In this document: positions 1 to 5,479 of the stretch, one piece after another | Numbering within the stretch: the stretch's first letter is position 1 | Layout of the letters: each line of letters opens with the position of its first letter | Assembly: GCA_013694885.1 (NCBI GenBank) | Contig: JACDBO010000219.1 | Location: 1-5,556, forward strand | Direction of reading: 5' to 3' | From: Chloroflexia bacterium | GTDB taxonomy: Bacteria > Chloroflexota > Chloroflexia > Thermomicrobiales > UBA6265 | DNA length: 5,556 nucleotides | The notes under the pieces: model-generated | Database searches by the model: none | What the model was told of the DNA's origin: nothing | The model's input: the letters and a program-made list of their open reading frames with translations, nothing else | Program-made: the position numbers and the translations under genes

Positions 1-696
1 GTCTATGCCACCGGAGCGGCCCAGTGCTTGCAAGCCGGGACCGGCCCGATCGAAGACCTCTTGCCCGGTGATGCTCTCGACCGCGGTGACGGCCCAGCCG
101 CCGGTGACGACCGTTTCACCAAGCCCAGCCGGAGCATCGGCCGAGGCGCCGACCTCGGGGTTGATCTCTCCCGCCGCCCCCTCGTCGGTCACCACCACAG
201 GTTCGCCACGGACCGCGAAGAGGGCGCTTCCCCAAACAGCGGCGGACGCGACACTGTCGTAGCGGACGACAACATCGGAGCCGTCCGCATTGTCGGCAGG
301 AACGACCAACGCGATCCAGCCCTCGACCGCCTCGCCGGACGCAACGGTCGCTTCGAGGGCCGGGTCCGGCAAGGCGACGCTGGGCGACCGCCGGAAGATG
401 CCGTCCGCGCCCGCGGCCGCGAAATCGGCGGTGGAGACGACGCATGGCGTCTCACCCCGGTTGTGGCAGCTCACGCGAAGGAGGAGGTAGACAAGGTCCT
501 CGCCCGGCTCCTGGTTGCCGTCGTTTGCATCCTGGAGTGTCGTGAGGGCGTCCGCACCGCTGATCGACTCAGCGATCGTCATTCGCCACGGGCCGACCGT
601 GGCCGTCTCTCCCGGTGGAACGATCGTCGGGGCGGTGGTGAGTTGGCGCAACGCTATCTCCTCGATCCAGAAAAAATGCCTACGAGCATGCTGCAT
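1..696 (-). CDS. DUF4352-like two-domain protein, 3' end outside window
   Basis: The minus strand reads open for 232 codons from an ATG at 696 to the left edge with no stop, so the C-terminus is missing. Residues about 26-165 look like a DUF4352-type beta-sandwich: a GET-x4-GPW opening, a strand with LVYLLLRVSCHNRGETPC, a later ASGEAVEGWIALVVP strand, and a closing RYD. A second copy starts near residue 189, where GET-x4-GGWAVTAVESITG mirrors GET-x4-GPWRMTIAESISG of the first. The two cysteines (C77, C85) could form a disulfide, which would suit an exported protein. The start is uncertain. The ATG at 696 has no clear ribosome binding site and no signal peptide follows it. A TTG at 651 has GAGGAG (658-663) six bases upstream. 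The frame is also open upstream to about 867 without an ATG. Domain assignment is by eye; the function of the family is unknown. Confidence 0.72.
   Translation of the reverse strand, partial: MQHARRHFFWIEEIALRQLTTAPTIVPPGETATVGPWRMTIAESISGADALTTLQDANDGNQEPGEDLVYLLLRVSCHNRGETPCVVSTADFAAAGADGIFRRSPSVALPDPALEATVASGEAVEGWIALVVPADNADGSDVVVRYDSVASAAVWGSALFAVRGEPVVVTDEGAAGEINPEVGASADAPAGLGETVVTGGWAVTAVESITGQEVFDRAGPGLQALGRSGGID
658..663 (-). promoter_or_regulatory. Candidate ribosome binding site for a TTG start at 651
   Basis: GAGGAG on the minus strand lies six bases before an in-frame TTG (651-649) of the DUF4352-like gene. It is the best Shine-Dalgarno match near this gene's start and competes with the ATG at 696, which has none. 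Using it would shorten the protein by 15 residues and still leave no signal peptide. Confidence 0.35.
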
Positions 697-922
697 CCGG
701 GCACGTGGGCGATCGCGGTCCGCCGGGTGCGTTGCCCCATAGTACCCCGCGCCAGAGCGGGAAGTCAGCGGCGGCAATGATGATTCCGCCGTGGTGGCAG
801 GGCCGGCGGTGGTTCTCAGTGATCCATTCGGCCCGCGAGGTACGTATAGGTTACTTGTGCGCTCAGTTCATGCTGGGTGGACTGGGAATGCGGCAAGCAG
901 ACGTGTAACGGCTGTCCGTCCT

Positions 923-972
923 GGTCCAGCGAGGCATGGAACGTGCGAAAACGTGCGAACAGGGTTAGGCAG
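923..972. repeat. Direct repeat, copy 1 (upstream of ferritin-like gene)
   Basis: A 27-bp segment at 923-949, beginning GGTCCAGCGAGGCATGGA and ending ACGTGCGAA, recurs exactly at 1007-1033. Similarity continues on the right: this copy goes on to CAGGGTTAGGCAG and the second reads CTAGGGATTAGGCAG. This copy also has an internal 10-bp near-tandem (ACGTGCGAAA at 941-950, ACGTGCGAAC at 951-960), so it is longer than copy 2. Its place upstream of a gene suggests duplicated regulator binding sites, but a small dispersed repeat is also possible. Confidence 0.85.
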
Positions 973-1006
973 GCGATCCGGCGCGCAAGGCGGTTGCTGG
1001 CCGGGA

Positions 1007-1048
1007 GGTCCAGCGAGGCATGGAACGTGCGAACTAGGGATTAGGCAG
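1007..1048. repeat. Direct repeat, copy 2 (upstream of ferritin-like gene)
   Basis: Exact 27-bp match (1007-1033) to 923-949, followed by a near match with two single-base insertions. The start-to-start distance is 84 bp, which is eight turns of B-DNA at 10.5 bp per turn, so the two copies would face the same side of the helix. This copy ends about 75 bp before the start codon at 1124. It has a single ACGTGCGAA unit where copy 1 has two. Confidence 0.85.
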
Positions 1049-1123
1049 AGCCCAGTCATTGGCGAGAAGTGGTTCTCGGCAGTGGGTGGGAAATTGATTA
1101 CGTAGAGGGAAAAGGAGCAACGT

Positions 1124-1801
1124 ATGCGACCGATGCACCAATTGGTTCTTGATGCCGTAAAGGAGACGCGTGGACAGCAACTGACGCGGCGTGACGCCCT
1201 TCGGGGGTCGGCCAAGTTTGCGGCGGGTGGCGCGATCGCGGCCTCAGTGGCGCTCTCGCCAGCGATGTCGCGGCTGATCGCGGCGCAGGAAGAGTTCGAG
1301 GATGATGTCGATGTGCTCAACTACGCGTTGACGCTTGAGCACCTCGAAGCGACCTTCTACGAAATGACCGATGACTTCGAACTCGGCGAGGATCCGTTCG
1401 GAAACTCTATCAACGAATTCATCGGCCGAATCGGCGAGCACGAGGACGCCCACGTCGAAACGCTGACCGCAGTCATCTCCGATCTCGGCGGCGAGCCGGT
1501 CGAGGCGGCTGAGTACGACTTCGGCGTGACCGACGCGGAGTCGTTCATCGCCACCGCGGCGGTATTTGAGAACCTCGGCGTCAGCGCCTACGACGGTGCT
1601 GGGCAGTTCTTGACCGACCCCGGTCTGTTGACCGCGGCCGGCACGATCGTGGCGGTCGAGGCGCGCCACGCGGCGTACCTGAACTTGCTGATCGGCGAGC
1701 TGCCGTTCCCGGACTCGTTCGAGACGCCGTTCACGCCGGAGGAAGTCCTCGAAGCGGCAACGCCGTTCTTCGTGACCGATGGCGGGACCCCGGAAGGCTA
1801 G
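1124..1801 (+). CDS. Tat-exported ferritin-like domain protein (first of tandem pair)
   Basis: A 225-residue protein of the Ferritin_2-like type (Pfam PF13668 group, by eye). The start is set by AAGGAG at 1112-1117, six bases before the ATG. The N-terminus carries a twin-arginine signal: TRRDALR at 21-27, a hydrophobic stretch to about 47, and a likely cleavage site after A54 (IAA/QEE). The mature part reads as four helices with a complete di-iron ligand pattern: E72 with Y79 seven residues on (helix A), E107-x2-H110 (helix B), E149 with Y156 (helix C), E179-x2-H182 (helix D). Ferritin-like sites bind iron or manganese and often oxidise Fe(II), but the substrate of this family is not established. 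The protein should act outside the cytoplasmic membrane. The next gene, 85 bp downstream, is a paralogue and probably co-transcribed. The C-terminus ends in TDGGTPEG, shared in part with the paralogue. Confidence 0.93.
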   Translation: MRPMHQLVLDAVKETRGQQLTRRDALRGSAKFAAGGAIAASVALSPAMSRLIAAQEEFEDDVDVLNYALTLEHLEATFYEMTDDFELGEDPFGNSINEFIGRIGEHEDAHVETLTAVISDLGGEPVEAAEYDFGVTDAESFIATAAVFENLGVSAYDGAGQFLTDPGLLTAAGTIVAVEARHAAYLNLLIGELPFPDSFETPFTPEEVLEAATPFFVTDGGTPEG

Positions 1802-1871
1802 GCAACGAGCCAATCGCGTCGGACTGTGATCGCCGGCGTGACCTCTGAATCGCACGATGACAGCACGAGAG

Positions 1872-1877
1872 AAGGAG
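1872..1877 (+). promoter_or_regulatory. Ribosome binding site fixing the start at 1887
   Basis: AAGGAG lies nine bases before the ATG at 1887. An in-frame ATG at 1857 would add ten residues, but nothing resembling a Shine-Dalgarno sequence precedes it. The later start also leaves a Tat signal with a normal-length N-region. Confidence 0.75.
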
Positions 1878-1886
1878 ATTCCCACT

Positions 1887-2615
1887 ATGCGGCGCAACTA
1901 CGAAGAGATGCTGCAAAAGGCGCTCGACACCCGGCTCCAGGATGTTTCACGGCGACGGCTGCTCCGCAACGCCGCCGTTGCGGGCGGGGGCCTGGCGGCC
2001 CTCGGCGCCCCGAGCGTGGCCTTCGCGCAGGACGCGACGCCCGAGGGCGATGCCAGCCCGGTCGCCGAGGAGAGCCCGTTCGAGGGCCCGGTCGATGTCC
2101 TCAACTACGCGCTGACGCTCGAACTCCTCGAGAACGCGTTCTATCGAGATGGCTTGGCGACGTTTACCAATGCCGATATCGAGGCACTCGGCTTCCTGCC
2201 TGGCGTCTACGATTATCTTATCGAGATCGGCGCCCATGAGGCGGTCCACGTCGAGACGCTGACCTCCGTGATCAACGACCTCGGGGGCGAGCCGGTCGAA
2301 GAGGCCACGTACGAGTTCCCGTACGAGGATGCCGCGGGCTTCATTGAGGTCGCCCTGGCGCTCGAGGACACGGGTGTGGCCGCCTACACAGGCGCGGCGC
2401 AGTACCTGATCGAGGAGGACGACCTCCTGACGGCGGCACTGACGATCCACGGTGTCGAGGCGCGGCACGCCTCCTACCTGGCGTTGCTCAACGCTGGCGA
2501 CCCGTTCCCGGCCGCATTCAACGATCCGCTGACGCCGGAAGAGGTGCTTGAGATCGCCACCCCGTTCTTCGCCACGGATGGCGGCGACGACGCCGAGGCG
2601 ACGCCGGAAGGCTAG
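1887..2615 (+). CDS. Tat-exported ferritin-like domain protein (second of tandem pair)
   Basis: A 242-residue paralogue of the preceding gene. Its Tat signal is closer to consensus: SRRRLLR at 21-27, a hydrophobic core to about 44, and a clean AFA/Q cleavage site after A47. A short acidic Pro/Thr/Ser linker (about 48-68) then leads into the four-helix domain. Predicted di-iron ligands are all present: E79 with Y86, E118-x2-H121, E160 with Y167, and E191-x2-H194. Blocks shared with the neighbour include DVLNYALTLE, HVETLT, DLGGEPVE, VEARHA and TPEEVLE. The protein ends DGGDDAEATPEG, and the linker contains a second ATPEG. Between helices A and B it has about ten extra residues compared with the first protein. 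The pair is probably one transcript ended by the terminator at 2657-2694. Activity and partner are unknown; metal binding is inferred from the ligand pattern. Confidence 0.93.
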   Translation: MRRNYEEMLQKALDTRLQDVSRRRLLRNAAVAGGGLAALGAPSVAFAQDATPEGDASPVAEESPFEGPVDVLNYALTLELLENAFYRDGLATFTNADIEALGFLPGVYDYLIEIGAHEAVHVETLTSVINDLGGEPVEEATYEFPYEDAAGFIEVALALEDTGVAAYTGAAQYLIEEDDLLTAALTIHGVEARHASYLALLNAGDPFPAAFNDPLTPEEVLEIATPFFATDGGDDAEATPEG

Positions 2616-2656
2616 CCACTCAGACGACAACAGCAACGCGCGTACGTGCGTGAAGT

Positions 2657-2694
2657 CGCCCCGGACCGATCTGATCGGTCCGGGGCGTTCTTTT
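2657..2694 (+). terminator. Rho-independent terminator of the ferritin-like pair
   Basis: A perfect inverted repeat of 15 bp (2657-2671 with 2673-2687, one central base) begins CGCCCCGGACCGATC and is followed by GTTCTTTTG. In RNA the stem tip would open into a small loop. It sits 41 bp after the stop codon of the second ferritin-like gene. The GC-rich base and the T-rich tail on the plus strand match an intrinsic terminator for rightward transcription. Confidence 0.9.
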
Positions 2695-2802
2695 GCGCCA
2701 CAGACGCTGACCCTCAGCCGCCAGCATCCGCTGGATTCGAGTTGTCGAGAACAGGACCGAGCTGTGTCGGACAGCCGCACTGCTGACATTTCGAGCCGCG
2801 GT

Positions 2803-2832
2803 GAGAGATCTCTCGTGATGGAGAGATCTCTC
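2803..2832. repeat. Twin 12-bp perfect palindromes GAGAGATCTCTC
   Basis: GAGAGATCTCTC occurs at 2803-2814 and again at 2821-2832, separated by GTGATG. Each copy is its own reverse complement, so the two can also pair with each other as a 12-bp stem with a 6-base loop; T2802 and A2833 extend the stem by one pair. They could be two dimer binding sites 18 bp apart, an RNA hairpin, or part of a small mobile repeat. No T-tract follows directly on either strand. Confidence 0.85.
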
Positions 2833-2872
2833 ATACGGAATCCGTTTGATTGGTGGTGAAACACGAACCGTC

Positions 2873-2900
2873 GTCATTCTGAGGCCACCGCCGAAGAATC
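2873..2900. repeat. Fragment resembling a dispersed intergenic repeat
   Basis: The segment starts GTCATTCTGAG and ends GAAGAATC, with ATTCT (2876-2880) and AGAAT (2895-2899) as inverted arms. It resembles a repeat I recall from intergenic regions of several bacterial genomes, including Chloroflexota (GTCATTCTGAG, short spacer, GAAGAATC). The match is from memory, only one copy is in this window, and the middle differs from the form I recall. Confidence 0.4.
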
Positions 2901-2971
2901 CCGGCAGCGGCGTCGCATTGTCAAGGCGGGATGAGCGCGGTAAGCGGACGTGTTGGCCGCGTTGTCCCTAG

Positions 2972-3021
2972 CCGGCTTCAGCCGGGTTTGTCGGCCTAGC
3001 CCGGTCTCTTGAGAGCCGGGC
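2972..3021. repeat. Pair of GC-rich hairpins
   Basis: The first hairpin pairs CCGGC (2972-2976) with GCCGG (2981-2985) across a TTCA loop. The second pairs GCCCGG (2999-3004) with CCGGGC (3016-3021), then CTC with GAG inside after one bulged base, with a TTGA loop. They lie 67 bp beyond the stop codon of the thioredoxin gene as read on the minus strand and could mark its transcript 3' end, but there is no T-run. Confidence 0.5.
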
Positions 3022-3087
3022 GGCGACGATGCTGGACACGAGTTTCGCACGGCGCACTATTTCACCACTGTTTAGCCGAATTCCATA

Positions 3088-3741
3088 TCAGAGGATAAGC
3101 TCGCCGTAGCGCACGGCCGTTCTGAGGTCCATCGGGGTGATGACGACCGCACGGACGACGCCCTCGGCGTCGATGAACAGATGCGTGGGGAAGTTGCGAA
3201 TCTGCCAGCGATTGGCGGTCTCGGCAATATCCGGGAACTGATCGGCCGGGAAGAGCGCAGGGTCGGCCAGGACGGGAAAGGTGGCGCCGTTGAGCGCCGC
3301 GTAGTCGCGGGCCTGCTTCGGCGTCTCCTGAAGACTGACGGCGAGCATCACGACACCGCGCGGCGCGAGCTGCTCGTAGGCGCGCTGCAGCTCCGGCATC
3401 TCGGCTCGGCAGGGACCGCACCACGACCCCCAGAAGTTGAGCCAGACCGGCTGGCCACGCAGCGCGGAGAGGCGGACGAGGTTCCCACCCACGTCATAGG
3501 TGACCAACTCCGGCGCTTGCTCGCCGACACTCGGCAGCAGACCGGCATTGATGCCGCCACCACCAACATCGCTCAATCCGGCACGGTCCGCCACGACCCA
3601 GGCCCCGCCGATGATCGACAGCGCCACCACCGCTACGAGTCCGAGCCGGACCCAGTGGTCTCGCGCCGTGAGGGGGCGTGTGGTCTCAGTTCGGAGAGGA
3701 TCGCTGGCGGTACTGGACGCCTCGTGGGAAGAGTGGGTCAT
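3088..3741 (-). CDS. Membrane-anchored ResA/TlpA-type thioredoxin
   Basis: A 217-residue protein with an N-terminal cytoplasmic tail, one membrane helix at about 32-51 and a thioredoxin-like domain from about 72. The active site is W107-CGPC-111, preceded by the typical WLNFWGSW strand, and the cis-proline is P185 in NFPTHLFID. It would face the outside of the membrane as a thiol-disulfide reductase. In System II cytochrome c maturation such a protein reduces the haem-binding CXXCH cysteines before haem attachment. It follows the ccsA-like gene by 45 bp on the same strand, which supports that role. Classical ResA has CEPC rather than CGPC, so a general TlpA-like role remains possible. GAAGGT at 3747-3752, five bases upstream, supports the ATG at 3741. 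The gene ends convergent with the ferritin-like pair. Confidence 0.92.
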   Translation of the reverse strand: MTHSSHEASSTASDPLRTETTRPLTARDHWVRLGLVAVVALSIIGGAWVVADRAGLSDVGGGGINAGLLPSVGEQAPELVTYDVGGNLVRLSALRGQPVWLNFWGSWCGPCRAEMPELQRAYEQLAPRGVVMLAVSLQETPKQARDYAALNGATFPVLADPALFPADQFPDIAETANRWQIRNFPTHLFIDAEGVVRAVVITPMDLRTAVRYGELIL

Positions 3742-3786
3742 GAGGTACCTTCGACGGTCCGCCGTACGCCAGTGATCCGCATGGCG

Positions 3787-4689
3787 TCAGACCCCGCCAT
3801 ACGCGTGGAGGCCGCCGAAGAAATAGTTGCCGTAATAGGTGAAGATGACGGCGGCGAAGCCGAAGAGCAGGATCACGGCGCTGCGGGTGCCGCGCCAGCC
3901 GCGCAAGCCGCGCGTGTGCAGGTAGACACCGTAGACGAGCCAGGTGAAGAGGGCAGCGGTCTCCTTTGGATCCCACGACCAGTAGACACCCCACGCTTCG
4001 TGAGCCCAGATCGAGCCGAGAATGAGGACCAGGGCGAGCAGTGGAAACCCGATGGTCACTGCCCGAAACGCAATGTCGTCCAGCATCTCCGGACCCGGTA
4101 GCCAGGCGATACGTCGCTTGTTGGCGATCAGAAAGAGGATTGCCGCCGCGAAGGAGACGGCGAAGGTGGCATAGGCAAAAATCGCGGAGGCGACGTGCGC
4201 CGTCATGATCGGCCGGTTCTGGAGGGCGGGGATGAGCGGATTGACCTCGCGCAGATCCGCCGGCAGGCTCCAGATATAGAGCGTCATGCCGAAGGCAATC
4301 GGCATCACGATCGCGCCCAGGTGGCGCACCCCGTACATGCGCTCGAAGACCAGGTACATGATCGAGATGGCCAGGGTGAAGGTGAGCGAAAACTCATACA
4401 TGTTGGCGGTTGGCAGCCGCTCGGCGGCGATACTTCTCAGCAGCACGGACAACGCGGCAAAGAGGAGCGCGAACCAGGCCAGCAGCGTCCCGAAGCGCCC
4501 GGCGGCCAGCGCCCCCGGCTCGAACTCGGTGTGGCTGCTCGTGAACGTCGTACCCGCCGAGGTGGTCATCGTTGCCCGGCGCACGCGAACGCGCCCGACC
4601 GCGTAGATCAGGTAGCTCACGGCCGAGCCACCGAGCGCCAGCGACGCGGCGGCAAAGCAATAGAATGAGAGTTTAACCAAGGCTTCCAT
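3787..4689 (-). CDS. ccsA: CcsA/ResC-type cytochrome c biogenesis protein
   Basis: A 300-residue polytopic protein of the haem-handling family with the WWD domain (also named CcsB or ResC in some databases). It has about eight membrane helices, at roughly 7-32, 66-87, 97-118, 122-141, 162-189, 208-228, 243-259 and 269-288. The WWD motif WGVYWSWDPKET is at 233-244 in an external loop. Conserved histidines expected to bind haem are seen at H165 (TAHVASAIFAY), H258 (YLHTR) and H295 (GLHAYG). NMYEF at 96-100 is also typical. The protein presents haem outside the membrane for attachment to apocytochrome c, normally with ResB/CcsB, which is not in this window. The start at 4689 is chosen because GGAGAT (4698-4703) is eight bases upstream. 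An ATG at 4728 adds 13 polar residues but lacks a ribosome binding site. It probably forms an operon with the thioredoxin gene. Confidence 0.93.
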   Translation of the reverse strand: MEALVKLSFYCFAAASLALGGSAVSYLIYAVGRVRVRRATMTTSAGTTFTSSHTEFEPGALAAGRFGTLLAWFALLFAALSVLLRSIAAERLPTANMYEFSLTFTLAISIMYLVFERMYGVRHLGAIVMPIAFGMTLYIWSLPADLREVNPLIPALQNRPIMTAHVASAIFAYATFAVSFAAAILFLIANKRRIAWLPGPEMLDDIAFRAVTIGFPLLALVLILGSIWAHEAWGVYWSWDPKETAALFTWLVYGVYLHTRGLRGWRGTRSAVILLFGFAAVIFTYYGNYFFGGLHAYGGV

Positions 4690-4697
4690 CGGTGTTG

Positions 4698-4703
4698 ATC
4701 TCC
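4698..4703 (-). promoter_or_regulatory. Ribosome binding site fixing the ccsA start at 4689
   Basis: GGAGAT on the minus strand lies eight bases before the ATG at 4689. The in-frame ATG at 4728 is preceded only by a GC-rich GGCGGGCGA run. The shorter form begins MEALVKLSFY, placing the first membrane helix close to the N-terminus as is usual for the family. Confidence 0.65.
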
Positions 4704-4876
4704 GGTGTTCCGCGTCGTTGAGCGGCATTCGCCCGCCGCCGCTACGCCGTGTCGAGCGAAGTGTAGTGCCTCACGCGTGGCATGGACCTGGGCGGGGTCT
4801 GGTGCTCATGGCATGGGTGCACCTTCACGCTGGTTCACAGGGTTCATGAAGCTGGATTGCCGCGCTACCGCCGTCG

Positions 4877-4896
4877 AACGACGCTAAACGACGCTA
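4877..4896. repeat. Tandem 10-bp direct repeat
   Basis: AACGACGCTA is repeated twice back to back, 10 bases beyond the stop codon of the DinB-like gene. This is probably a simple slippage duplication; no function is suggested. Confidence 0.8.
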
Positions 4897-4905
4897 TCTG
4901 GGCAC

Positions 4906-5379
4906 CTATCGTTTCACCACGCACAAGGCTTGCCGGATCTCCCCCAGATGATACGCGGTGTGGACCAAGGCGGCGAGCGCGTCGCCGATCGAATCTTCAT
5001 CATCCCACGTCTCAGCGCGCGTCATGGTCGCCAGCACGTCCTGGTGGGCGGCCCGGAGTTGCTCCTTGAGTGACTCCCATTCCGCTAGGGTCACATGCTC
5101 GATCCGCCAGCTTGCGGCCCAGTCTATCTTGCCAACGTCATGTCCTTGCAGCGCGCGGTCGATCACCTCCAGGTAGACGCGAACGTGCTTGACTTGGGCG
5201 GCAATCGAGGCGCATGTGTCGGACACTGGACGCGATGCTTCGTCCGCCGAAATCGTGGTCAGGGTCTCGAAGAGCGACGTGTTTCGGTCGAGGTAGATCC
5301 CCCGCACCTGCTCGAACGTCTCGTCGAGCAGGTCGACGAGTTCCTGCGTGAACCGTTCGAGCGCGATTTCTCTCGGCAT
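4906..5379 (-). CDS. DinB/YfiT superfamily protein
   Basis: A 157-residue, all-helical protein. H65 in the QVKHVRVYLEVID helix and H140 with H144 in HTAYHLGEIRQAL match the three-histidine metal site of the DinB/YfiT fold, and the length fits a single domain. Members include DNA-damage-induced proteins and bacillithiol or mycothiol-dependent S-transferases, so the fold does not give the reaction. It lacks a signal peptide or membrane helix and should be cytoplasmic. GGGAGG at 5384-5389 sits four bases before the ATG at 5379. The gene points the same way as ccsA but is 216 bp upstream, so it is probably a separate transcript. It is not the polymerase IV also called DinB. Confidence 0.88.
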   Translation of the reverse strand: MPREIALERFTQELVDLLDETFEQVRGIYLDRNTSLFETLTTISADEASRPVSDTCASIAAQVKHVRVYLEVIDRALQGHDVGKIDWAASWRIEHVTLAEWESLKEQLRAAHQDVLATMTRAETWDDEDSIGDALAALVHTAYHLGEIRQALCVVKR

Positions 5380-5426
5380 TCACCCTCCCAGGATGCGATC
5401 GACGATACGCCTTCGCCAGGAGTCCA

Positions 5427-5453
5427 GCAATACCCTTTCGGCGTCAGGGTCAA
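5427..5453 (-). promoter_or_regulatory. Possible promoter of the DinB-like gene
   Basis: On the minus strand TTGACC (5453-5448) is a good -35 match. TATTGC (5432-5427), 15 bases further, is a weak -10 match with a short spacer. Transcription would start near 5420, giving a leader of about 40 bases. The spacing and weak -10 keep this tentative. Confidence 0.3.
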
Positions 5454-5479
5454 CACGACGGGATGGTGAGGAGGTCACG

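Larger units (their letters stand above)
697..1123. other. Intergenic region between divergent genes (427 bp)
   Basis: This stretch separates the minus-strand DUF4352-like gene from the plus-strand ferritin-like pair and should carry the promoters of both. It contains the direct repeats listed separately (923-972 and 1007-1048). Open frames here are short, arginine-rich and without a ribosome binding site. I could not pick a convincing -35/-10 pair on either strand; CTATAC on the minus strand near 844-849 is a weak -10 candidate without a good -35. No tRNA or structured RNA was recognised. Confidence 0.6.
2695..3087. other. Convergent intergenic region rich in palindromes (393 bp)
   Basis: This lies between the terminator of the ferritin-like pair and the stop codon of the minus-strand thioredoxin gene. 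No credible coding frame was found. In order it holds twin 12-bp palindromes (2803-2832), a small inverted repeat ACGGAATCCGT (2835-2845), a fragment like a dispersed bacterial intergenic repeat (2873-2900), and two GC-rich hairpins (2972-2985, 2999-3021). No hairpin has a T-run on the minus strand, so none is a clear intrinsic terminator for the thioredoxin gene. Confidence 0.6.
4690..4905. other. Spacer between dinB-like gene and ccsA (216 bp)
   Basis: This contains the leader of the ccsA-like gene and the 3' flank of the DinB-like gene. TACACT on the minus strand (4758-4763) is a possible -10 element for ccsA, but no convincing -35 element stands at the right distance. A tandem 10-bp repeat lies at 4877-4896. 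No coding frame or clear terminator was seen. Confidence 0.4.

Noticed and set aside
654..740. Minus-strand ATG at 740 with an Arg-rich start, in a different frame from the DUF4352-like gene
   Set aside because: It could be a shifted signal peptide, but the following segment is not clearly hydrophobic and no good ribosome binding site precedes it. It is kept only as a possibility in the finding on that gene.
28..780. Long plus-strand open frame (250 codons)
   Set aside because: It lies opposite the DUF4352-like minus-strand frame, has no ribosome binding site, and its translation is Arg/Gly/Asp-rich with no fold-like pattern, as expected of an antisense shadow in GC-rich DNA.
941..1046. GGAAC inside the direct repeats as an ECF sigma factor -35 element
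   Set aside because: No matching -10 element (such as CGTC or GTC) stands 16-17 bases downstream in either copy.
923..1048. CRISPR-like array
   Set aside because: There are only two copies, the second lacks the internal duplication, the similarity spreads into what would be spacer, and no cas gene is present.
791..1105. Plus-strand open frame of 104 codons with a repeated GPARHGTCE segment
   Set aside because: The peptide repeat follows from the DNA direct repeat, whose 84-bp period is a multiple of three. There is no ribosome binding site and the composition is not protein-like.
1244..1897. Minus-strand open frame of 217 codons
   Set aside because: Antisense to the first ferritin-like gene, whose four-helix ligand pattern and ribosome binding site are unambiguous.
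1947..2864. Minus-strand open frame of 305 codons
   Set aside because: Antisense to the second ferritin-like gene, runs through the terminator, and shows no family features.
3181..4101. Plus-strand open frame of 306 codons
   Set aside because: Antisense to the thioredoxin and ccsA-like genes and spans the gap between them; composition is typical of a shadow frame.
4195..4668. Plus-strand open frame of 157 codons rich in Arg, His and Gln
   Set aside because: Antisense to the membrane helices of the ccsA-like protein.
4712..4894. GCGTCGTT at 4712-4719 as an inverted partner of the AACGACGC repeats at 4877-4894
   Set aside because: An 8-bp match over about 160 bp is expected by chance in sequence of this composition.
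5095..5469. Plus-strand open frame of 124 codons
   Set aside because: Antisense to the DinB-like gene, which has the three-histidine pattern and a ribosome binding site.
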